From an uncultured Sphingomonadaceae bacterium (GTDB taxonomy: Bacteria > Pseudomonadota > Alphaproteobacteria > Sphingomonadales > Sphingomonadaceae), in the NCBI GenBank assembly GCA_947501695.1, contig CANMWO010000002.1:434001-498000 (forward strand): a DNA stretch of 64,000 nucleotides. Direction: 5' to 3'. Position 1 is the first letter of the stretch, and every line of letters begins with the position of its first letter. The position numbers and the translations under genes were made by a program. Shown piece by piece: positions 15,997 to 25,277 of the stretch. Below the pieces are notes generated by a model. It did not search any database, was not told the origin of the DNA, and saw only the letters and a list, made by a program, of their open reading frames with translations.

Positions 15997-16779
15997 TTAG
16001 CTGGCCGTTTCCCTGCCACAACTTTTGCATTCAGGGTCTTTGGGCAGATTGAGGCTACGCATGGATGGACGCAGACCATCAAATAGCTGCAACTTGCCGG
16101 CAGGATCCTCGCCAAAGCCTGTTACAACCCGAATGGCCTCCATCGCGGCAAAGCTGCCCATCAACCCGACCATAGCGCCCAGCACGCCAACCTCCGAGCA
16201 ATTGTCGCAATCATCGGGATCCAGTGCATCGCCTACAAAACAGCGATAGCAGGGCTTGTCCTCTTCCCATCCCCGAAAAACACCAAGCTGCCCTTGAAAT
16301 TGACCGATGGCGGCGGACACCAGCGGGACACGATGGGCAAGCGAATAGTCAGACACCAAAAGCCGCGTCTGGTAATTGTCAGAACCATCCAAAATAACAT
16401 CAAATTGGCCAAAAAATGCTGCGGCGTCTTCAGAAAAATGCTGCGCGGTAAGCCTTTGATTAACTATGTTTATTACAACATCTGGATTGGTTTTTTGTGC
16501 TGCTTTTTTTGCAACATCAACTTTTGGTAGTCCAATGTCTTCGGTGGAGAATAAAACCTGACGTTGAAGGTTAGACAAGGATACCACATCGTCATCAATG
16601 ATCGTCATCGCACCGATCCCAGCGGCGGCGAGATATTGAATGGCCGGACAGCCTATACCCCCAGCCCCGACGATCAGAATGTGAGCGCCGAGAATCTTCT
16701 TTTGACCGATGCCGCCAATATCTTTCAGGACGATATGGCGAGCATATCGGTCAAGCTGTTCGTCGGTTAAATCGCTCAT
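15997..16779 (-). CDS. moeB: MoeB/ThiF-type adenylyltransferase
   Basis: E1-like enzyme that adenylates the C-terminal Gly-Gly of a sulfur-carrier protein such as MoaD or ThiS. In 260 residues it shows the nucleotide-binding GAGGIGCPAIQYLAAAG, the Asp/Arg-rich DDDVVSLSNLQRQVLF, DGSDNYQTR, and two CxxC pairs for zinc (CYRC and CKSC). It lacks a C-terminal rhodanese domain. MoeB and ThiF cannot be separated from sequence alone and no moa/thi genes are nearby. Its start overlaps the preceding gene stop by four bases. Confidence 0.88.
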   Translation of the reverse strand: MSDLTDEQLDRYARHIVLKDIGGIGQKKILGAHILIVGAGGIGCPAIQYLAAAGIGAMTIIDDDVVSLSNLQRQVLFSTEDIGLPKVDVAKKAAQKTNPDVVINIVNQRLTAQHFSEDAAAFFGQFDVILDGSDNYQTRLLVSDYSLAHRVPLVSAAIGQFQGQLGVFRGWEEDKPCYRCFVGDALDPDDCDNCSEVGVLGAMVGLMGSFAAMEAIRVVTGFGEDPAGKLQLFDGLRPSMRSLNLPKDPECKSCGRETAS

Positions 16780-17180
16780 TCAGGCCAGCGGAAATGCATC
16801 GCCGTTTTATACCATTTCGTTTTGCCATTCGCCGCTATGGGCCCGGCTTTGTTTCCATATTTGGAAAGGTGATTGACCATGTAGACTTCCAGTTCCCGGC
16901 AACCGCTTTCAACCGGTACGATTTTCGCCAACTCGCCATCAGGTGTTACCAATATCGCTGCCTCAATTCGCGCATAGACCCATTGCTCGGCGGTAGGCAA
17001 TTTACAGTTCGCTTTTTTGGCGGCGCGTTCGGCTGCCATTTCATGACGCTGCATAAAGTATATCGGCTTGCTAAACTGTGCTGTTTCCAAAACAGAATAG
17101 TCGGCTGGTATGGCAGAAATTTCTGCGGTGCCTTGTGTGGTAGTGCTAGCAAGAGCCATGGCAAAAAGAAGGTCAATCAT
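16776..17180 (-). CDS. Small exported protein, possibly TonB C-terminal-like
   Basis: A 134-residue protein with a short hydrophobic N-terminus (IDLLFAMALA) that may be a signal peptide. The C-terminal half (AAILVTPDGELAKIVPVESG ... WYKTAMHFRWPE) has the strand pattern of TonB C-terminal-like domains in small sphingomonad proteins. This is tentative. It lies between dut and moeB, overlapping moeB by four bases. Confidence 0.5.
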   Translation of the reverse strand: MIDLLFAMALASTTTQGTAEISAIPADYSVLETAQFSKPIYFMQRHEMAAERAAKKANCKLPTAEQWVYARIEAAILVTPDGELAKIVPVESGCRELEVYMVNHLSKYGNKAGPIAANGKTKWYKTAMHFRWPE

Positions 17181-17215
17181 GGGGTATTCCTTTCTAAAAG
17201 CGTAAGATTACGAAT

Positions 17216-17662
17216 TTATACACCAGTGGAACCGAAACCACCAGTACCGCGTGCAGTATCATCAAGTATATTTACTTCCACTAGATTTCCGCGCTGCACA
17301 GGTGCCACAACAATCTGTGCAATCCGGTCACCGCGTTCGACGATGAACTCCTCTTCACCCAAATTGGCAAGAATCACTTTTATCTCACCGCGATAGTCGC
17401 TGTCGATAGTCCCCGGTGAATTGAGAACGGATATCCCTTTTTTCAATGCCAGTCCGGAGCGCGGACGAACCTGTACTTCATAACCTTCTGGAATGGCGAA
17501 AGCGAAACCCGTTCCGACGAGGCCGCGTTTTCCTGGCGCGATCGAGGCGGCTTCGGCGGCGCGTACATCCATGCCAGCGGAACCACTGGTTTCATAACTT
17601 GGCAAAGGCAGGTCGCCCGCACCCTCCAGCCGCTTCACGGCTATCTCAATCGGTTCAAACAT
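17216..17662 (-). CDS. dut: dUTP diphosphatase
   Basis: Hydrolyses dUTP to dUMP and pyrophosphate, keeping uracil out of DNA and feeding dTMP synthesis. Its 148 residues carry the five trimeric-dUTPase motifs, including [32 protein letters not shown] with the catalytic Asp, RGDRIAQIV, and C-terminal [10 protein letters not shown]. It follows coaBC by six bases, an arrangement common in alphaproteobacteria and gammaproteobacteria. Confidence 0.96.
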   Translation of the reverse strand: MFEPIEIAVKRLEGAGDLPLPSYETSGSAGMDVRAAEAASIAPGKRGLVGTGFAFAIPEGYEVQVRPRSGLALKKGISVLNSPGTIDSDYRGEIKVILANLGEEEFIVERGDRIAQIVVAPVQRGNLVEVNILDDTARGTGGFGSTGV

Positions 17663-17668
17663 AGTCTC

Positions 17669-18940
17669 TCAAATCTCTTCGATGATTTTACTTACCAGCC
17701 GTCGGGCGACTTCTGGCTTGGGAAGACGTTCCCATATTTCAGTGCCACCGGCGGTGACAATATGCACGCTATTCTCCGCGCCGCCCATGACGTCGCCGGA
17801 AACATCATTGGCCACGATCCAGTCACATGCTTTTTTGGCCAATTTCGAACGGGCGTGCTCTTCAATCTTCTCGGTTTCAGCGGCAAATCCGATGAGTAGT
17901 CCGGGACGTTTTTCATGCCGAGCAAGGCCTGCTAAAATATCAGGATTCTCGACCAATTCGAGTGGCGCAGGGGCATCCCCCTTTTGCTTCTTGATTTTCT
18001 GTTCGGCGCGCGTGTCTGCCCGCCAATCGGCGACGGCAGCTACCATGACCGCTACATCAGAAGGCAGTGCATCATGCACAGCCGCTTCCATTTCCAATGC
18101 GGTCTCGACATCGACTCGCATCACACCTGCAGGGGTTGGCAGGTGAACCGGTCCAGCAACTAGAGTTACCTGTGCACCTGCTTCAGCGGCGGCGGCTGCA
18201 ATCGCGAAGCCCTGACGACCGGACGACCGGTTAGCGATATAGCGCACCGGATCAATCGGCTCGCGGGTCGGACCGGCAGTAATGAGAACATGTTTGCCGT
18301 GCAGAGGACGATGTTGATCGGGGGCGAAGGCGGGCTGGCCTTCCAACGGATTGCGGCCCAATTCATTTTCACCGATCAGTGCGGAAGATTCAGCTTCACC
18401 GCCCAAATGGCGCATAATTTCAGCCATTACAGCAGGTGGTTCAGGTAGACGGCCCGGTCCAAATTCACCACAGGCCATGTCGCCTTCATCGGGCGGCATG
18501 ACGACTAGGCCATCAGCGCGCAATTGTTCGATATTGCGCTGGGTCGCCGGATGATCCCACATGCGAACGTTCATCGCTGGCACAGCCAGCACTTGCGTAT
18601 CGGTGGCGAGCAGCAAGGTTGTCGCCAGATCATCGGCAATGCCGCCCGCCATCTTCGCCAACAAATTGGCCGTCGCAGGACAAACTACCACCAGATCGGC
18701 CTCACGCGACAATTGAATATGCCCCATTTCGGTTTCGTCTTTCAAAGACCAGAGCGTTGTGTGCACCTCATTCTCGGAAAGCGCCGCCAGCGTCATCGGC
18801 GTAACAAATTGCGCTCCCGATTCGGTGAGAACACAGCGCACTGTCATCCCCGCCTTCTTGATCAGGCGGATAAGCTCGGACGATTTATAGGCAGCAATGC
18901 CTCCGCCGATTATCAGAAGGATGTGTTTGGGTGTACTCAT
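17669..18940 (-). CDS. coaBC: Bifunctional phosphopantothenoylcysteine decarboxylase/synthetase
   Basis: Catalyses two consecutive steps of coenzyme A synthesis. The N-terminal flavin decarboxylase (CoaC, about 1-190) has GGGIAAYKSSELIR, the PAMNVRMWDHPA segment with its Asn, and the active-site Cys in MACGEFGPGRLPEP. The C-terminal synthetase (CoaB) has ITAGPTREPIDPVRYIANRSSGRQG and IVANDVSG. Its 423 residues are normal. Its start overlaps the membrane-protein gene upstream by four bases, and dut follows. Confidence 0.96.
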   Translation of the reverse strand: MSTPKHILLIIGGGIAAYKSSELIRLIKKAGMTVRCVLTESGAQFVTPMTLAALSENEVHTTLWSLKDETEMGHIQLSREADLVVVCPATANLLAKMAGGIADDLATTLLLATDTQVLAVPAMNVRMWDHPATQRNIEQLRADGLVVMPPDEGDMACGEFGPGRLPEPPAVMAEIMRHLGGEAESSALIGENELGRNPLEGQPAFAPDQHRPLHGKHVLITAGPTREPIDPVRYIANRSSGRQGFAIAAAAAEAGAQVTLVAGPVHLPTPAGVMRVDVETALEMEAAVHDALPSDVAVMVAAVADWRADTRAEQKIKKQKGDAPAPLELVENPDILAGLARHEKRPGLLIGFAAETEKIEEHARSKLAKKACDWIVANDVSGDVMGGAENSVHIVTAGGTEIWERLPKPEVARRLVSKIIEEI

Positions 18941-19374
18941 TCAGATACCATAGCAAACTTGTGGAAGATTGCAGCAAGTGTAATCCCAGACAATGATCCA
19001 CATAAAAAGACAAAGGGTTGTTCAGGCCATTGTTCAGAGAATATTAGCGCAGCCAAACTGAACAGAAATCCCCCCGCCATTGCCCCAACGGCTGTCCAAA
19101 CGACAAATTCTTGGCATACCTCGTGTTTGTCGGCGAGCATCATTCCGATTGCTCCTGAAACAAGGGCGATTGGATAAATAACTAGGAGTCCAAAAAGCAA
19201 TCCGATTAAGCCGATGGTCGATTGATGTAGGAAATCGGTGGGAGTGAATGTAAATTCCATATAGTCGCTAACATATATGGTATAATTCCAATAAATCAGA
19301 GCGGCTAACAAACCCGTCAGAGTAGCAGAAACCAGAGCTGGGGTTGCTGCTTCTCGAAAGACCTGTTTGATCAT
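18937..19374 (-). CDS. Four-helix membrane protein of unknown function
   Basis: I start it at 19374, where the ATG overlaps the ubiB stop by one base (TAATG), giving 145 residues; the longer frame only re-reads ubiB. Four hydrophobic helices are visible: LVSATLTGLLAALIYW, STIGLIGLLFGLLVIYPIALVSGAIGM (possibly two) and AVGAMAGGFLFSLAALIF, plus a weaker C-terminal one. I do not recognise the family. Position between ubiB and coaBC in a tight operon shows it is expressed with them, but says little about function. Confidence 0.6.
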   Translation of the reverse strand: MIKQVFREAATPALVSATLTGLLAALIYWNYTIYVSDYMEFTFTPTDFLHQSTIGLIGLLFGLLVIYPIALVSGAIGMMLADKHEVCQEFVVWTAVGAMAGGFLFSLAALIFSEQWPEQPFVFLCGSLSGITLAAIFHKFAMVSE

Positions 19375-20930
19375 TACCCCCACATCCAAAGCGCGCCTGC
19401 GCCAGCCGCCGCTGCAATAACGGCCGTCAGAACATAGCGCCAGAAACCACCGCCATTGCCCGGCTTTCGGCGTTCCCACATTAATTCGACCTCTGCGACC
19501 GGCAATGCAGGCGGTGCGCCGCCTTGGCGCGGCAATTGTGCATCTAATCGTCGGACAATATCGGGCAACATCATCAGCGTATCCACGTCGGAATTAATCC
19601 GGTCGGCAATGGCCGCTTCTGGCCCCAGTTCGCCGCGTATCCAGTTTTTCACATAAGGGCCGCTGGCGTCCCACATGTTAATGCCGGGATTAAGATCGGT
19701 CGCGATCCCCTCGACCATCACCATGGTTTTTTGCAACAACAACAGATGCGGCTGGGTTTCCATGTCGAAATCGCGGGTGATGGCGAATAGACCGTCGAGC
19801 ATATCACCTACGGAAAGCTCGCTAACAGGCTTGCCGCGCATGGGTTCACCAACTGCGCGCAGGGCCGTTGCAAAATCTTCCATGCTATGATGATCGGGCA
19901 CATATTGCGCTTCGAAATGGATTTCCGCGACGCGTTTATAATTGCCAGTGGTCAGGCCATAAAGAATTTCAGCGAGCCAGAAGCGCGCTTTCTTGTTGAT
20001 CCGACCCATGATGCCAAAGTCGATCGCGACGATTGTGCCATCGGCTTTTACGAACAAATTACCCTGATGCATGTCGGCATGAAAATAGCCCGCCTCAATC
20101 GCCTGTTTCAGGAACGTGTGGACCAACCGATTAGCAATATCATCGAGATCATGGCCAGCCGCTATCAAATCATCACGTCGCGAAATCTTGATGCCGTCGA
20201 CCCAGTCGAGCGTCAGCACCCGGCCGGAAGTCCGGTCCCAATCAATGGCCGGAATTTCAAATTGTTCGACATTCGCCATATGCTCAGCGAGCTCAGAGGC
20301 CGACGCGGCTTCCCGACGCAAATCGAGTTCGCGCATCGTCCAGCGGCGGAAATTGGCGATGACCAGTTGCGGTCGGAGCCGTTTGGCCTCCTCGCCGCCC
20401 ATGGCTTCGAGATGGGCAGCCGCCCATTCATAGGTCTCGATGTCGGCGGTGAATTTCTTGATAATACCGGGGCGCAGAACTTTAACGGCGACCGCCTTGC
20501 CTTCAATCGTCGTAGCACGATGGACTTGAGCGATGGACGCGGCGCCAACTGGCTCCGGGTCAATTTCGCTGTATAGCGCGTCGACGGGTTTTCCGAGACT
20601 GGCTTCTATTTCATCCTTGATGCTGTCAAAAGAAACCGGCGGTAAATTGTCTTGCAACTGCAAAAGATCGCGCGCCGCCTCTTCGCCGATTATATCGGGC
20701 CGTGTCGCGAGTGTCTGACCCAGTTTGATCGCCGCAGGCCCGATGGCCTGAAGCGCGGCCGAATAATTAGGCGTCTTGGGCTGGATCGTCCCGAGCCGCG
20801 CAATGCGAAACAGACGCCGCACTTGTGGCGGTGTCGCCTTATGCTTCTCTATGTCACGCAGCGCACCATGTTTGGCGAGCGTGCGGCCCCATTTAAGCAG
20901 GCGGAAGATATGGGTTCTGGATGATGTCAT
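19374..20930 (-). CDS. ubiB: UbiB, ABC1/ADCK-type atypical kinase for ubiquinone synthesis
   Basis: Required for ubiquinone biosynthesis and first linked to the C5-hydroxylation step; now seen as an atypical kinase/ATPase. The ATG at 20930 gives 518 residues; an ATG at 20981 would run into the ubiE end. Signatures: the KxGQ motif in AAIKLGQTLATRPD, Ala-rich loop replaced pattern GAASIAQVH, VAVKVLRPG, catalytic-loop FHADMHQGNLFV, and metal-binding AIDFGIMG. The C-terminus has the paired hydrophobic membrane segment usual for UbiB. It starts 13 bases after ubiE. Confidence 0.95.
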   Translation of the reverse strand: MTSSRTHIFRLLKWGRTLAKHGALRDIEKHKATPPQVRRLFRIARLGTIQPKTPNYSAALQAIGPAAIKLGQTLATRPDIIGEEAARDLLQLQDNLPPVSFDSIKDEIEASLGKPVDALYSEIDPEPVGAASIAQVHRATTIEGKAVAVKVLRPGIIKKFTADIETYEWAAAHLEAMGGEEAKRLRPQLVIANFRRWTMRELDLRREAASASELAEHMANVEQFEIPAIDWDRTSGRVLTLDWVDGIKISRRDDLIAAGHDLDDIANRLVHTFLKQAIEAGYFHADMHQGNLFVKADGTIVAIDFGIMGRINKKARFWLAEILYGLTTGNYKRVAEIHFEAQYVPDHHSMEDFATALRAVGEPMRGKPVSELSVGDMLDGLFAITRDFDMETQPHLLLLQKTMVMVEGIATDLNPGINMWDASGPYVKNWIRGELGPEAAIADRINSDVDTLMMLPDIVRRLDAQLPRQGGAPPALPVAEVELMWERRKPGNGGGFWRYVLTAVIAAAAGAGALWMWG

Positions 20931-20943
20931 GCTATGGAAATGC

Positions 20944-21681
20944 TCAGACTTTCCAGCCGCTATGAATGGCGACGAGGCCACCCATCATCGGCTCAACCTT
21001 GGTCTGGGAAAAGCCCGCATCTTCAATCATATCGCGAAATTTTTCCATTGGCGGAAACCGGTCGATGGATTCGGCAAGATAGCGATAGCTATCTTCATCA
21101 CCCGCCACAGCCTTGCCGATTTTTGGCAACACTCGGTGCGAGTAAAAATCATAGATCTCGCCAAACCCGGGCCATAAAGTCTTGGAAAACTCCATACAGT
21201 AAAACCGGCCTCCATAGCGCAACACGCGGTGCGCCTCGGCCAAAGCCTTCTCAATATGCGTGACATTGCGGATACCGAAGACAATCGTATAGGCATCGAA
21301 ATGGGCATCCGGAAAATTTAATTGCTCGGCATTTTGTTCGCTCCAGACTAACCGGCCTTCGCCTTTCTTGATCGCGCGGTCGAGCCCCTCGGACAGCATG
21401 TCCGGGTTGATATCGGCAACCGTGATATTCGCGCCGCTGTCGACCATACGAAAAGCTATGTCACCCGTCCCGCCAGCCATATCGAGTATCTCTTCACCTT
21501 CGCGGGGCTTAACCCGGCGAGCGAAACGGTCTTTCCAGAGCCGGTGTGTGCCCGCGCTCATCGCGTCGTTCATCACATCATATTTGCTCGCGACGTTAGA
21601 AAAGACCTGACCAACACGGCCGACCTTTTCGTCTTCATCCACTTCTTCATAGCCGAAGGAGACAGTCTTGGTTTCGATCAT
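20944..21681 (-). CDS. ubiE: Ubiquinone/menaquinone biosynthesis C-methyltransferase
   Basis: SAM-dependent methyltransferase of quinone synthesis. The ATG at 21681 (245 residues, MIETKTVSFGYEEV) matches the usual N-terminus; the ATG at 21762 gives an unrelated extension. Motifs: VFSNVASKYDVMNDAMSAGTHRLWKD, the SAM loop LDMAGGTGDIAF, ITVADINPDML, and the UbiE signature YDFYSHRVLPKIGKAVAGD. It is first in the ubiE-ubiB-membrane protein-coaBC-dut operon and divergent from mutM. Confidence 0.96.
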   Translation of the reverse strand: MIETKTVSFGYEEVDEDEKVGRVGQVFSNVASKYDVMNDAMSAGTHRLWKDRFARRVKPREGEEILDMAGGTGDIAFRMVDSGANITVADINPDMLSEGLDRAIKKGEGRLVWSEQNAEQLNFPDAHFDAYTIVFGIRNVTHIEKALAEAHRVLRYGGRFYCMEFSKTLWPGFGEIYDFYSHRVLPKIGKAVAGDEDSYRYLAESIDRFPPMEKFRDMIEDAGFSQTKVEPMMGGLVAIHSGWKV

Positions 21682-21855
21682 ATATAGGTTGCTCGCGTCT
21701 TTAGTATCGGACTCCAGAATTGGATTGGCAGAATCTGGATGACAGAATCTGTCCGGAGACAATTTTCGGAAACAGCTTTAGACGACGCTTGGCAGCACTG
21801 CAATCACCCTGTAGCTGCTGGATAGAGCGATAGCTGCGATAATTTAAGGGGCATG

Positions 21856-22668
21856 ATGCCAGAACTACCAGAAGTTGAAACTACCGTGGCGGGATTGCGC
21901 CCGGTGCTAGAGGGCAAAAGATTGACCTTGGTCGAGCCACGCCGCGCCGATTTGCGCCGTCCTATCCCGACTGATTTGCGCCAACGCATGACTGGCGCAC
22001 GGGTTTCCGGGTTGTCGCGCCGCGCCAAATATGGGCTGATCGAGACGGATCGCGGAGATGTGATGATCTTTCACCTCGGTATGTCGGGACGCTGGCGGAT
22101 TGATCCGACCGAACTAGAGAAACATGACCACCTGTTGCTGGAAACCGAAGAAAACCGGCGACTGGTCCTGAACGACCCGCGTCGCTTTGGCTCACTCGAC
22201 TTGATTCGGGCGGATGAGGTCAATGAATTTGGACCGTTTGCAGCTATGGGGCCAGAGCCCTTAGGCGATGCGTTTAACGGCGCCTATCTCAAAGCAGTGA
22301 CCAAGGATCGCAAAGCACCGATCAAGCAATTGCTACTCGATCAACGCAATGTTGCCGGGCTGGGTAACATATATGTCTGTGAGGCCCTGCATATGGCCGG
22401 CATAGCGCCAAGTCGTATGGGCGGTGGTATATCGAAACCGCGCTATGACAAACTGGTTATAGCTATTAAAATGGTGCTAAAAGCGGCTATAGCGGCTGGC
22501 GGGTCATCCCTACGTGATTTTGTGCAACCCGATGGAGAATTGGGTTATTTTTCAAAGGAATGGTTAGTCTATGGCCGCGAAGGAGAAGATTGTGCCTGTG
22601 GCGCTCCGGTCCTGCGCAAGGTCGATGGCGGACGATCCACCTTTTACTGCCGAAAATGCCAGAGTTGA
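21856..22668 (+). CDS. mutM: Formamidopyrimidine-DNA glycosylase
   Basis: Base-excision glycosylase/AP lyase for 8-oxoguanine and formamidopyrimidines. I choose the second ATG (21856), because the catalytic nucleophile is the N-terminal Pro exposed by Met removal (MPELPEVET); AAGGGG lies five bases before the start codon pair. Further residues: Lys in GRRAKYG-type SRRAKYGLIE, NDPRRFGSL, LDQRNVAGLGNIYVCE and the C-terminal zinc finger (CACG and YCRKCQ). Its 270 residues are normal. It is followed by rpsT. Confidence 0.96.
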   Translation: MPELPEVETTVAGLRPVLEGKRLTLVEPRRADLRRPIPTDLRQRMTGARVSGLSRRAKYGLIETDRGDVMIFHLGMSGRWRIDPTELEKHDHLLLETEENRRLVLNDPRRFGSLDLIRADEVNEFGPFAAMGPEPLGDAFNGAYLKAVTKDRKAPIKQLLLDQRNVAGLGNIYVCEALHMAGIAPSRMGGGISKPRYDKLVIAIKMVLKAAIAAGGSSLRDFVQPDGELGYFSKEWLVYGREGEDCACGAPVLRKVDGGRSTFYCRKCQS

Positions 22669-22807
22669 TACCTAAGCTGAAAACCCTCTACTCATCTGTG
22701 ACTAAGCTATTGACGGGAATCACCAACAGAGCTAATGACCGCCGACTTGAGCCAAGGTTGCATAAGTGATTTGTGGCTATCCAGCATTTCAGTTTTGAGG
22801 AAATTTC

Positions 22808-23071
22808 ATGGCTAATACGCCGCAAGCAAAGAAACGTATCCGTCGCAACGAGCGTCGCACGGTCATTAACAAGAACCGCGTGAGCCAGATTCGCACGAAG
22901 ATTAAAACCGTTGAAGCGGCTTTAGAAGCAGGCGATAAAACCGCTGCAGCCACCGCTCTTGCTGCTGTTCAGCCAGAATTGGCCCGCGGTGTTGCACGCG
23001 GTGTGTTCCACAAAAACACAGCATCGCGCAAATTCAGTCGTTTGACAAAACGAGTTGCTGCTCTCGCGTAA
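22808..23071 (+). CDS. rpsT: 30S ribosomal protein S20
   Basis: An 87-residue basic protein starting [22 protein letters not shown] with the C-terminal [14 protein letters not shown], characteristic of S20, which binds the 5' domain of 16S rRNA. A GAGGAA Shine-Dalgarno sequence precedes the ATG. The gene has a strong terminator at 23115-23144. The 139-base gap after mutM suggests its own promoter. Confidence 0.97.
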   Translation: MANTPQAKKRIRRNERRTVINKNRVSQIRTKIKTVEAALEAGDKTAAATALAAVQPELARGVARGVFHKNTASRKFSRLTKRVAALA

Positions 23072-23114
23072 GAAGTTCTGGCTAAGGCCAGATAGGCAAA
23101 TATGAAAAGAATCA

Positions 23115-23144
23115 CCCGCTAGATTTCTGGCGGGTTTTCTTTTG
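23115..23144 (+). terminator. Rho-independent terminator after rpsT, probably bidirectional
   Basis: The stem CCCGCTAG/CTGGCGGG (one G-U pair) with a four-base ATTT loop is followed by TTTTCTTTT on the plus strand. On the minus strand the same hairpin is followed by a T-rich stretch as well, so it can also stop transcripts of the convergent gene ending at 23151. Confidence 0.9.
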
Positions 23145-23150
23145 CTCGAA

Positions 23151-24167
23151 TCATATCAACATCAACCCCTCATGGCGAATCGCTGCTAAAAACCCTGCCA
23201 TCCCCTCCTTGGCTTCATCGCCCAATTCTATGAATATCCGGCGACCATCTCTTTCATCAGCTTTGCGCTGGAGAATATTTTCATCGGTCATGGTTTTTAT
23301 CCAACGCAGCGCCGTGGTCGGCGGGACGGACGCGGCAATGCAGAGACTCGAAACCGCAACCTTGGTTCCTTCAAGCTGCGCAGCCATCAGATCGAGCAAC
23401 ATGTCCCATGCGGGATCTGCAAATAGTTCCGCATCAAAATATTGATCCCGCAACCGCCTGGCCCGGATCAATCCCCGCACTTCGTCGGCAGATATCCCGC
23501 CGACGGGCACAGCGGGCAGATGTTCTGGTCCGCGATCATTATCCAGACCCTGCAGATCAGCTGACGATCCGGCCTTAAATCCGATTGGTGTATCGGCCAA
23601 CTTTGACTGCGATCCTTTTTCCAGAAACGGACTGTCTATCAAACGCCTTTCGCCAGAGGGCAGTTCTGGACCGGACAATTTTACCAGCGCTTTGGCTATG
23701 CGTTCGACATCGGCTGAGATTTTCTTGAGATCCACCAGATCAATCTCGTCCCGGTCAGCGAACAAGCTACTAATCGGGCGCTGCGTTCGGTGTTCCAGTG
23801 ATACAAACAATTCCGCCACGCTGTCGCTTAGCAGATGTTCGACATGGGGATAGTCTACCGCTGCCAATATGGTGTCCAACAAGTCTAGATCAGTGCGTAT
23901 CAGCATAGGTAGATTGGATGCTTCACAGAAGCGCTCGATCTGATCCAGAGCTTTTTGCTGGATATTGTCCCATTCGGTAATCTGAATCACGATGGCAGCA
24001 ATATTCATCCGGTCCGCGAGATCGTCCGACTCAAAACCGATCGGCAAAAGCGCGCACCGACCGCCAAGCAATTCAATAGCATGAACATAAAGAGCTCTGA
24101 GCGCTGCATCACCGGAAACCAATAAAATCTGACCGCCCCAAATGTCATCCTGCGTATTTTGATCCAT
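23151..24167 (-). CDS. MarR-like winged-helix protein with N-terminal receiver-like domain
   Basis: A 338-residue protein. Residues about 12-115 (GGQILLVSGDAALRALYVHAI, then alternating strands and helices) look like a degenerate response-regulator/Rossmann domain without a clear phospho-acceptor Asp. The C-terminal part (about 245-335) is a MarR-type winged helix: SSLCIAASVPPTTALRWIKTM as recognition region and ADERDGRRIFIEL as wing. Proteins with this build are frequent in sphingomonads. It probably binds DNA; the target is not visible. Confidence 0.65.
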   Translation of the reverse strand: MDQNTQDDIWGGQILLVSGDAALRALYVHAIELLGGRCALLPIGFESDDLADRMNIAAIVIQITEWDNIQQKALDQIERFCEASNLPMLIRTDLDLLDTILAAVDYPHVEHLLSDSVAELFVSLEHRTQRPISSLFADRDEIDLVDLKKISADVERIAKALVKLSGPELPSGERRLIDSPFLEKGSQSKLADTPIGFKAGSSADLQGLDNDRGPEHLPAVPVGGISADEVRGLIRARRLRDQYFDAELFADPAWDMLLDLMAAQLEGTKVAVSSLCIAASVPPTTALRWIKTMTDENILQRKADERDGRRIFIELGDEAKEGMAGFLAAIRHEGLMLI

Positions 24168-24559
24168 AGTGATATATTACTCTTTCGAAGTGATCAGTTT
24201 AATCGGTCTGTGTTCGTCACCTAACACCATCTAATCTGCCTTTAATAATCGTATCGTAATGTAACGCAATGTTTCTTGGCATTGTTCGGCAGATACTCAA
24301 GTCACCTTCCTAGTTATAGTCATTTTGTGGCCATCGCGGCGCGATATTGAAGTCTGTAAGGGAGTCATTAAGGTGCATACTATTGTAAAATAGTGTATTT
24401 TCTTTCGCATAAATCTATCGACAAACAAATTTTTCGTCAAAAACCAGTTGCTCTCCATGAAAAACTATCGGCGAGTCGCATTATATTGTCGTTCAATGGT
24501 GGTTCAGCATGATAGACTTACGATATTAAACAGATGGTGGGCAAGTTGAAGGAATCACA
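24168..24559. other. Intergenic region between divergent regulator and lipoprotein genes
   Basis: AT-rich, with no credible ORF or RNA gene. It contains an inverted repeat ACTATT-GTAA-AATAGT at 24379-24394, which could be an operator, and must hold the promoters for the two divergent genes. I see nothing else in it. Confidence 0.4.
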
Positions 24560-25228
24560 ATGACAGCGTCTCGGATTAGGAATTCAAAGCATATCAAACT
24601 GACAATTTTTGCGCCCGTCGCCTTTTTGGCACTGGGCGCTTGCGCGAGTCCGTTTCGTGCCGATGTCCAGCGGTTTGACGCCTTGCCACCCGCACAGGGA
24701 CAGAGCTTTACGGTTGTCGCTTCAGACCCGGAGCTTTCCGGCGGACTGGAATTCACACAATATGCCGCCCTTGTTGAGCAACATATGGCTGATTTGGGTT
24801 ACCAACGCAGCGATGATCCATCTGCAGCGCAGTTGATTGTCAGCATGGACTATGATGTCGACAAGGGTCGTGAAAAAGTGGTTAGCGACCATAGTCCCTT
24901 CTTTGCCACAGGATTTTACGGTCGCCGCAGCCGCTTCTATGGGCGTCATCGGTATCGCTATGGTTTCCACGACCCGTTCCTGTTCGGCGGTCATGGCTTT
25001 TCTGGCTATGGCGGTCTGCGCAGCTTTACGGTTTTCACCACAGCATTAGATATGAAGATTGACCGGCAAGCCGATGGCGAACGCCTGTTTGAAGGAAAGG
25101 CCGAGGCTTTGTCGCGGTCAAAAAATCTGACTTATCTGGTACCGAATCTGGTCGAAGCGATGTTCACCGATTTCCCTGGCAACAGCGGTGAAAGAATTCG
25201 TATCTCTGTGGCACCAGAGAAGAAATAA
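24560..25228 (+). CDS. DUF4136-type lipoprotein
   Basis: A 222-residue outer-membrane-type lipoprotein: signal peptide ending in the lipobox LGAC (Cys about residue 28), then a domain of the DUF4136 type (TFTVVASDPELSGGLEFTQYAALVEQHMADLGYQ, followed by a conserved C-terminal region ending LVEAMFTDFPG). A Gly/Tyr/Arg/His-rich insert (FYGRRSRFYGRHRYRYGFHD) lies in the middle, typical of this family in sphingomonads. Function unknown. It converges on dnaA. Confidence 0.8.
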   Translation: MTASRIRNSKHIKLTIFAPVAFLALGACASPFRADVQRFDALPPAQGQSFTVVASDPELSGGLEFTQYAALVEQHMADLGYQRSDDPSAAQLIVSMDYDVDKGREKVVSDHSPFFATGFYGRRSRFYGRHRYRYGFHDPFLFGGHGFSGYGGLRSFTVFTTALDMKIDRQADGERLFEGKAEALSRSKNLTYLVPNLVEAMFTDFPGNSGERIRISVAPEKK

Positions 25229-25277
25229 CCAACTCAAACCCCGCCGAAGTCGGCATAAAGCCGTTACATCTGCTCGG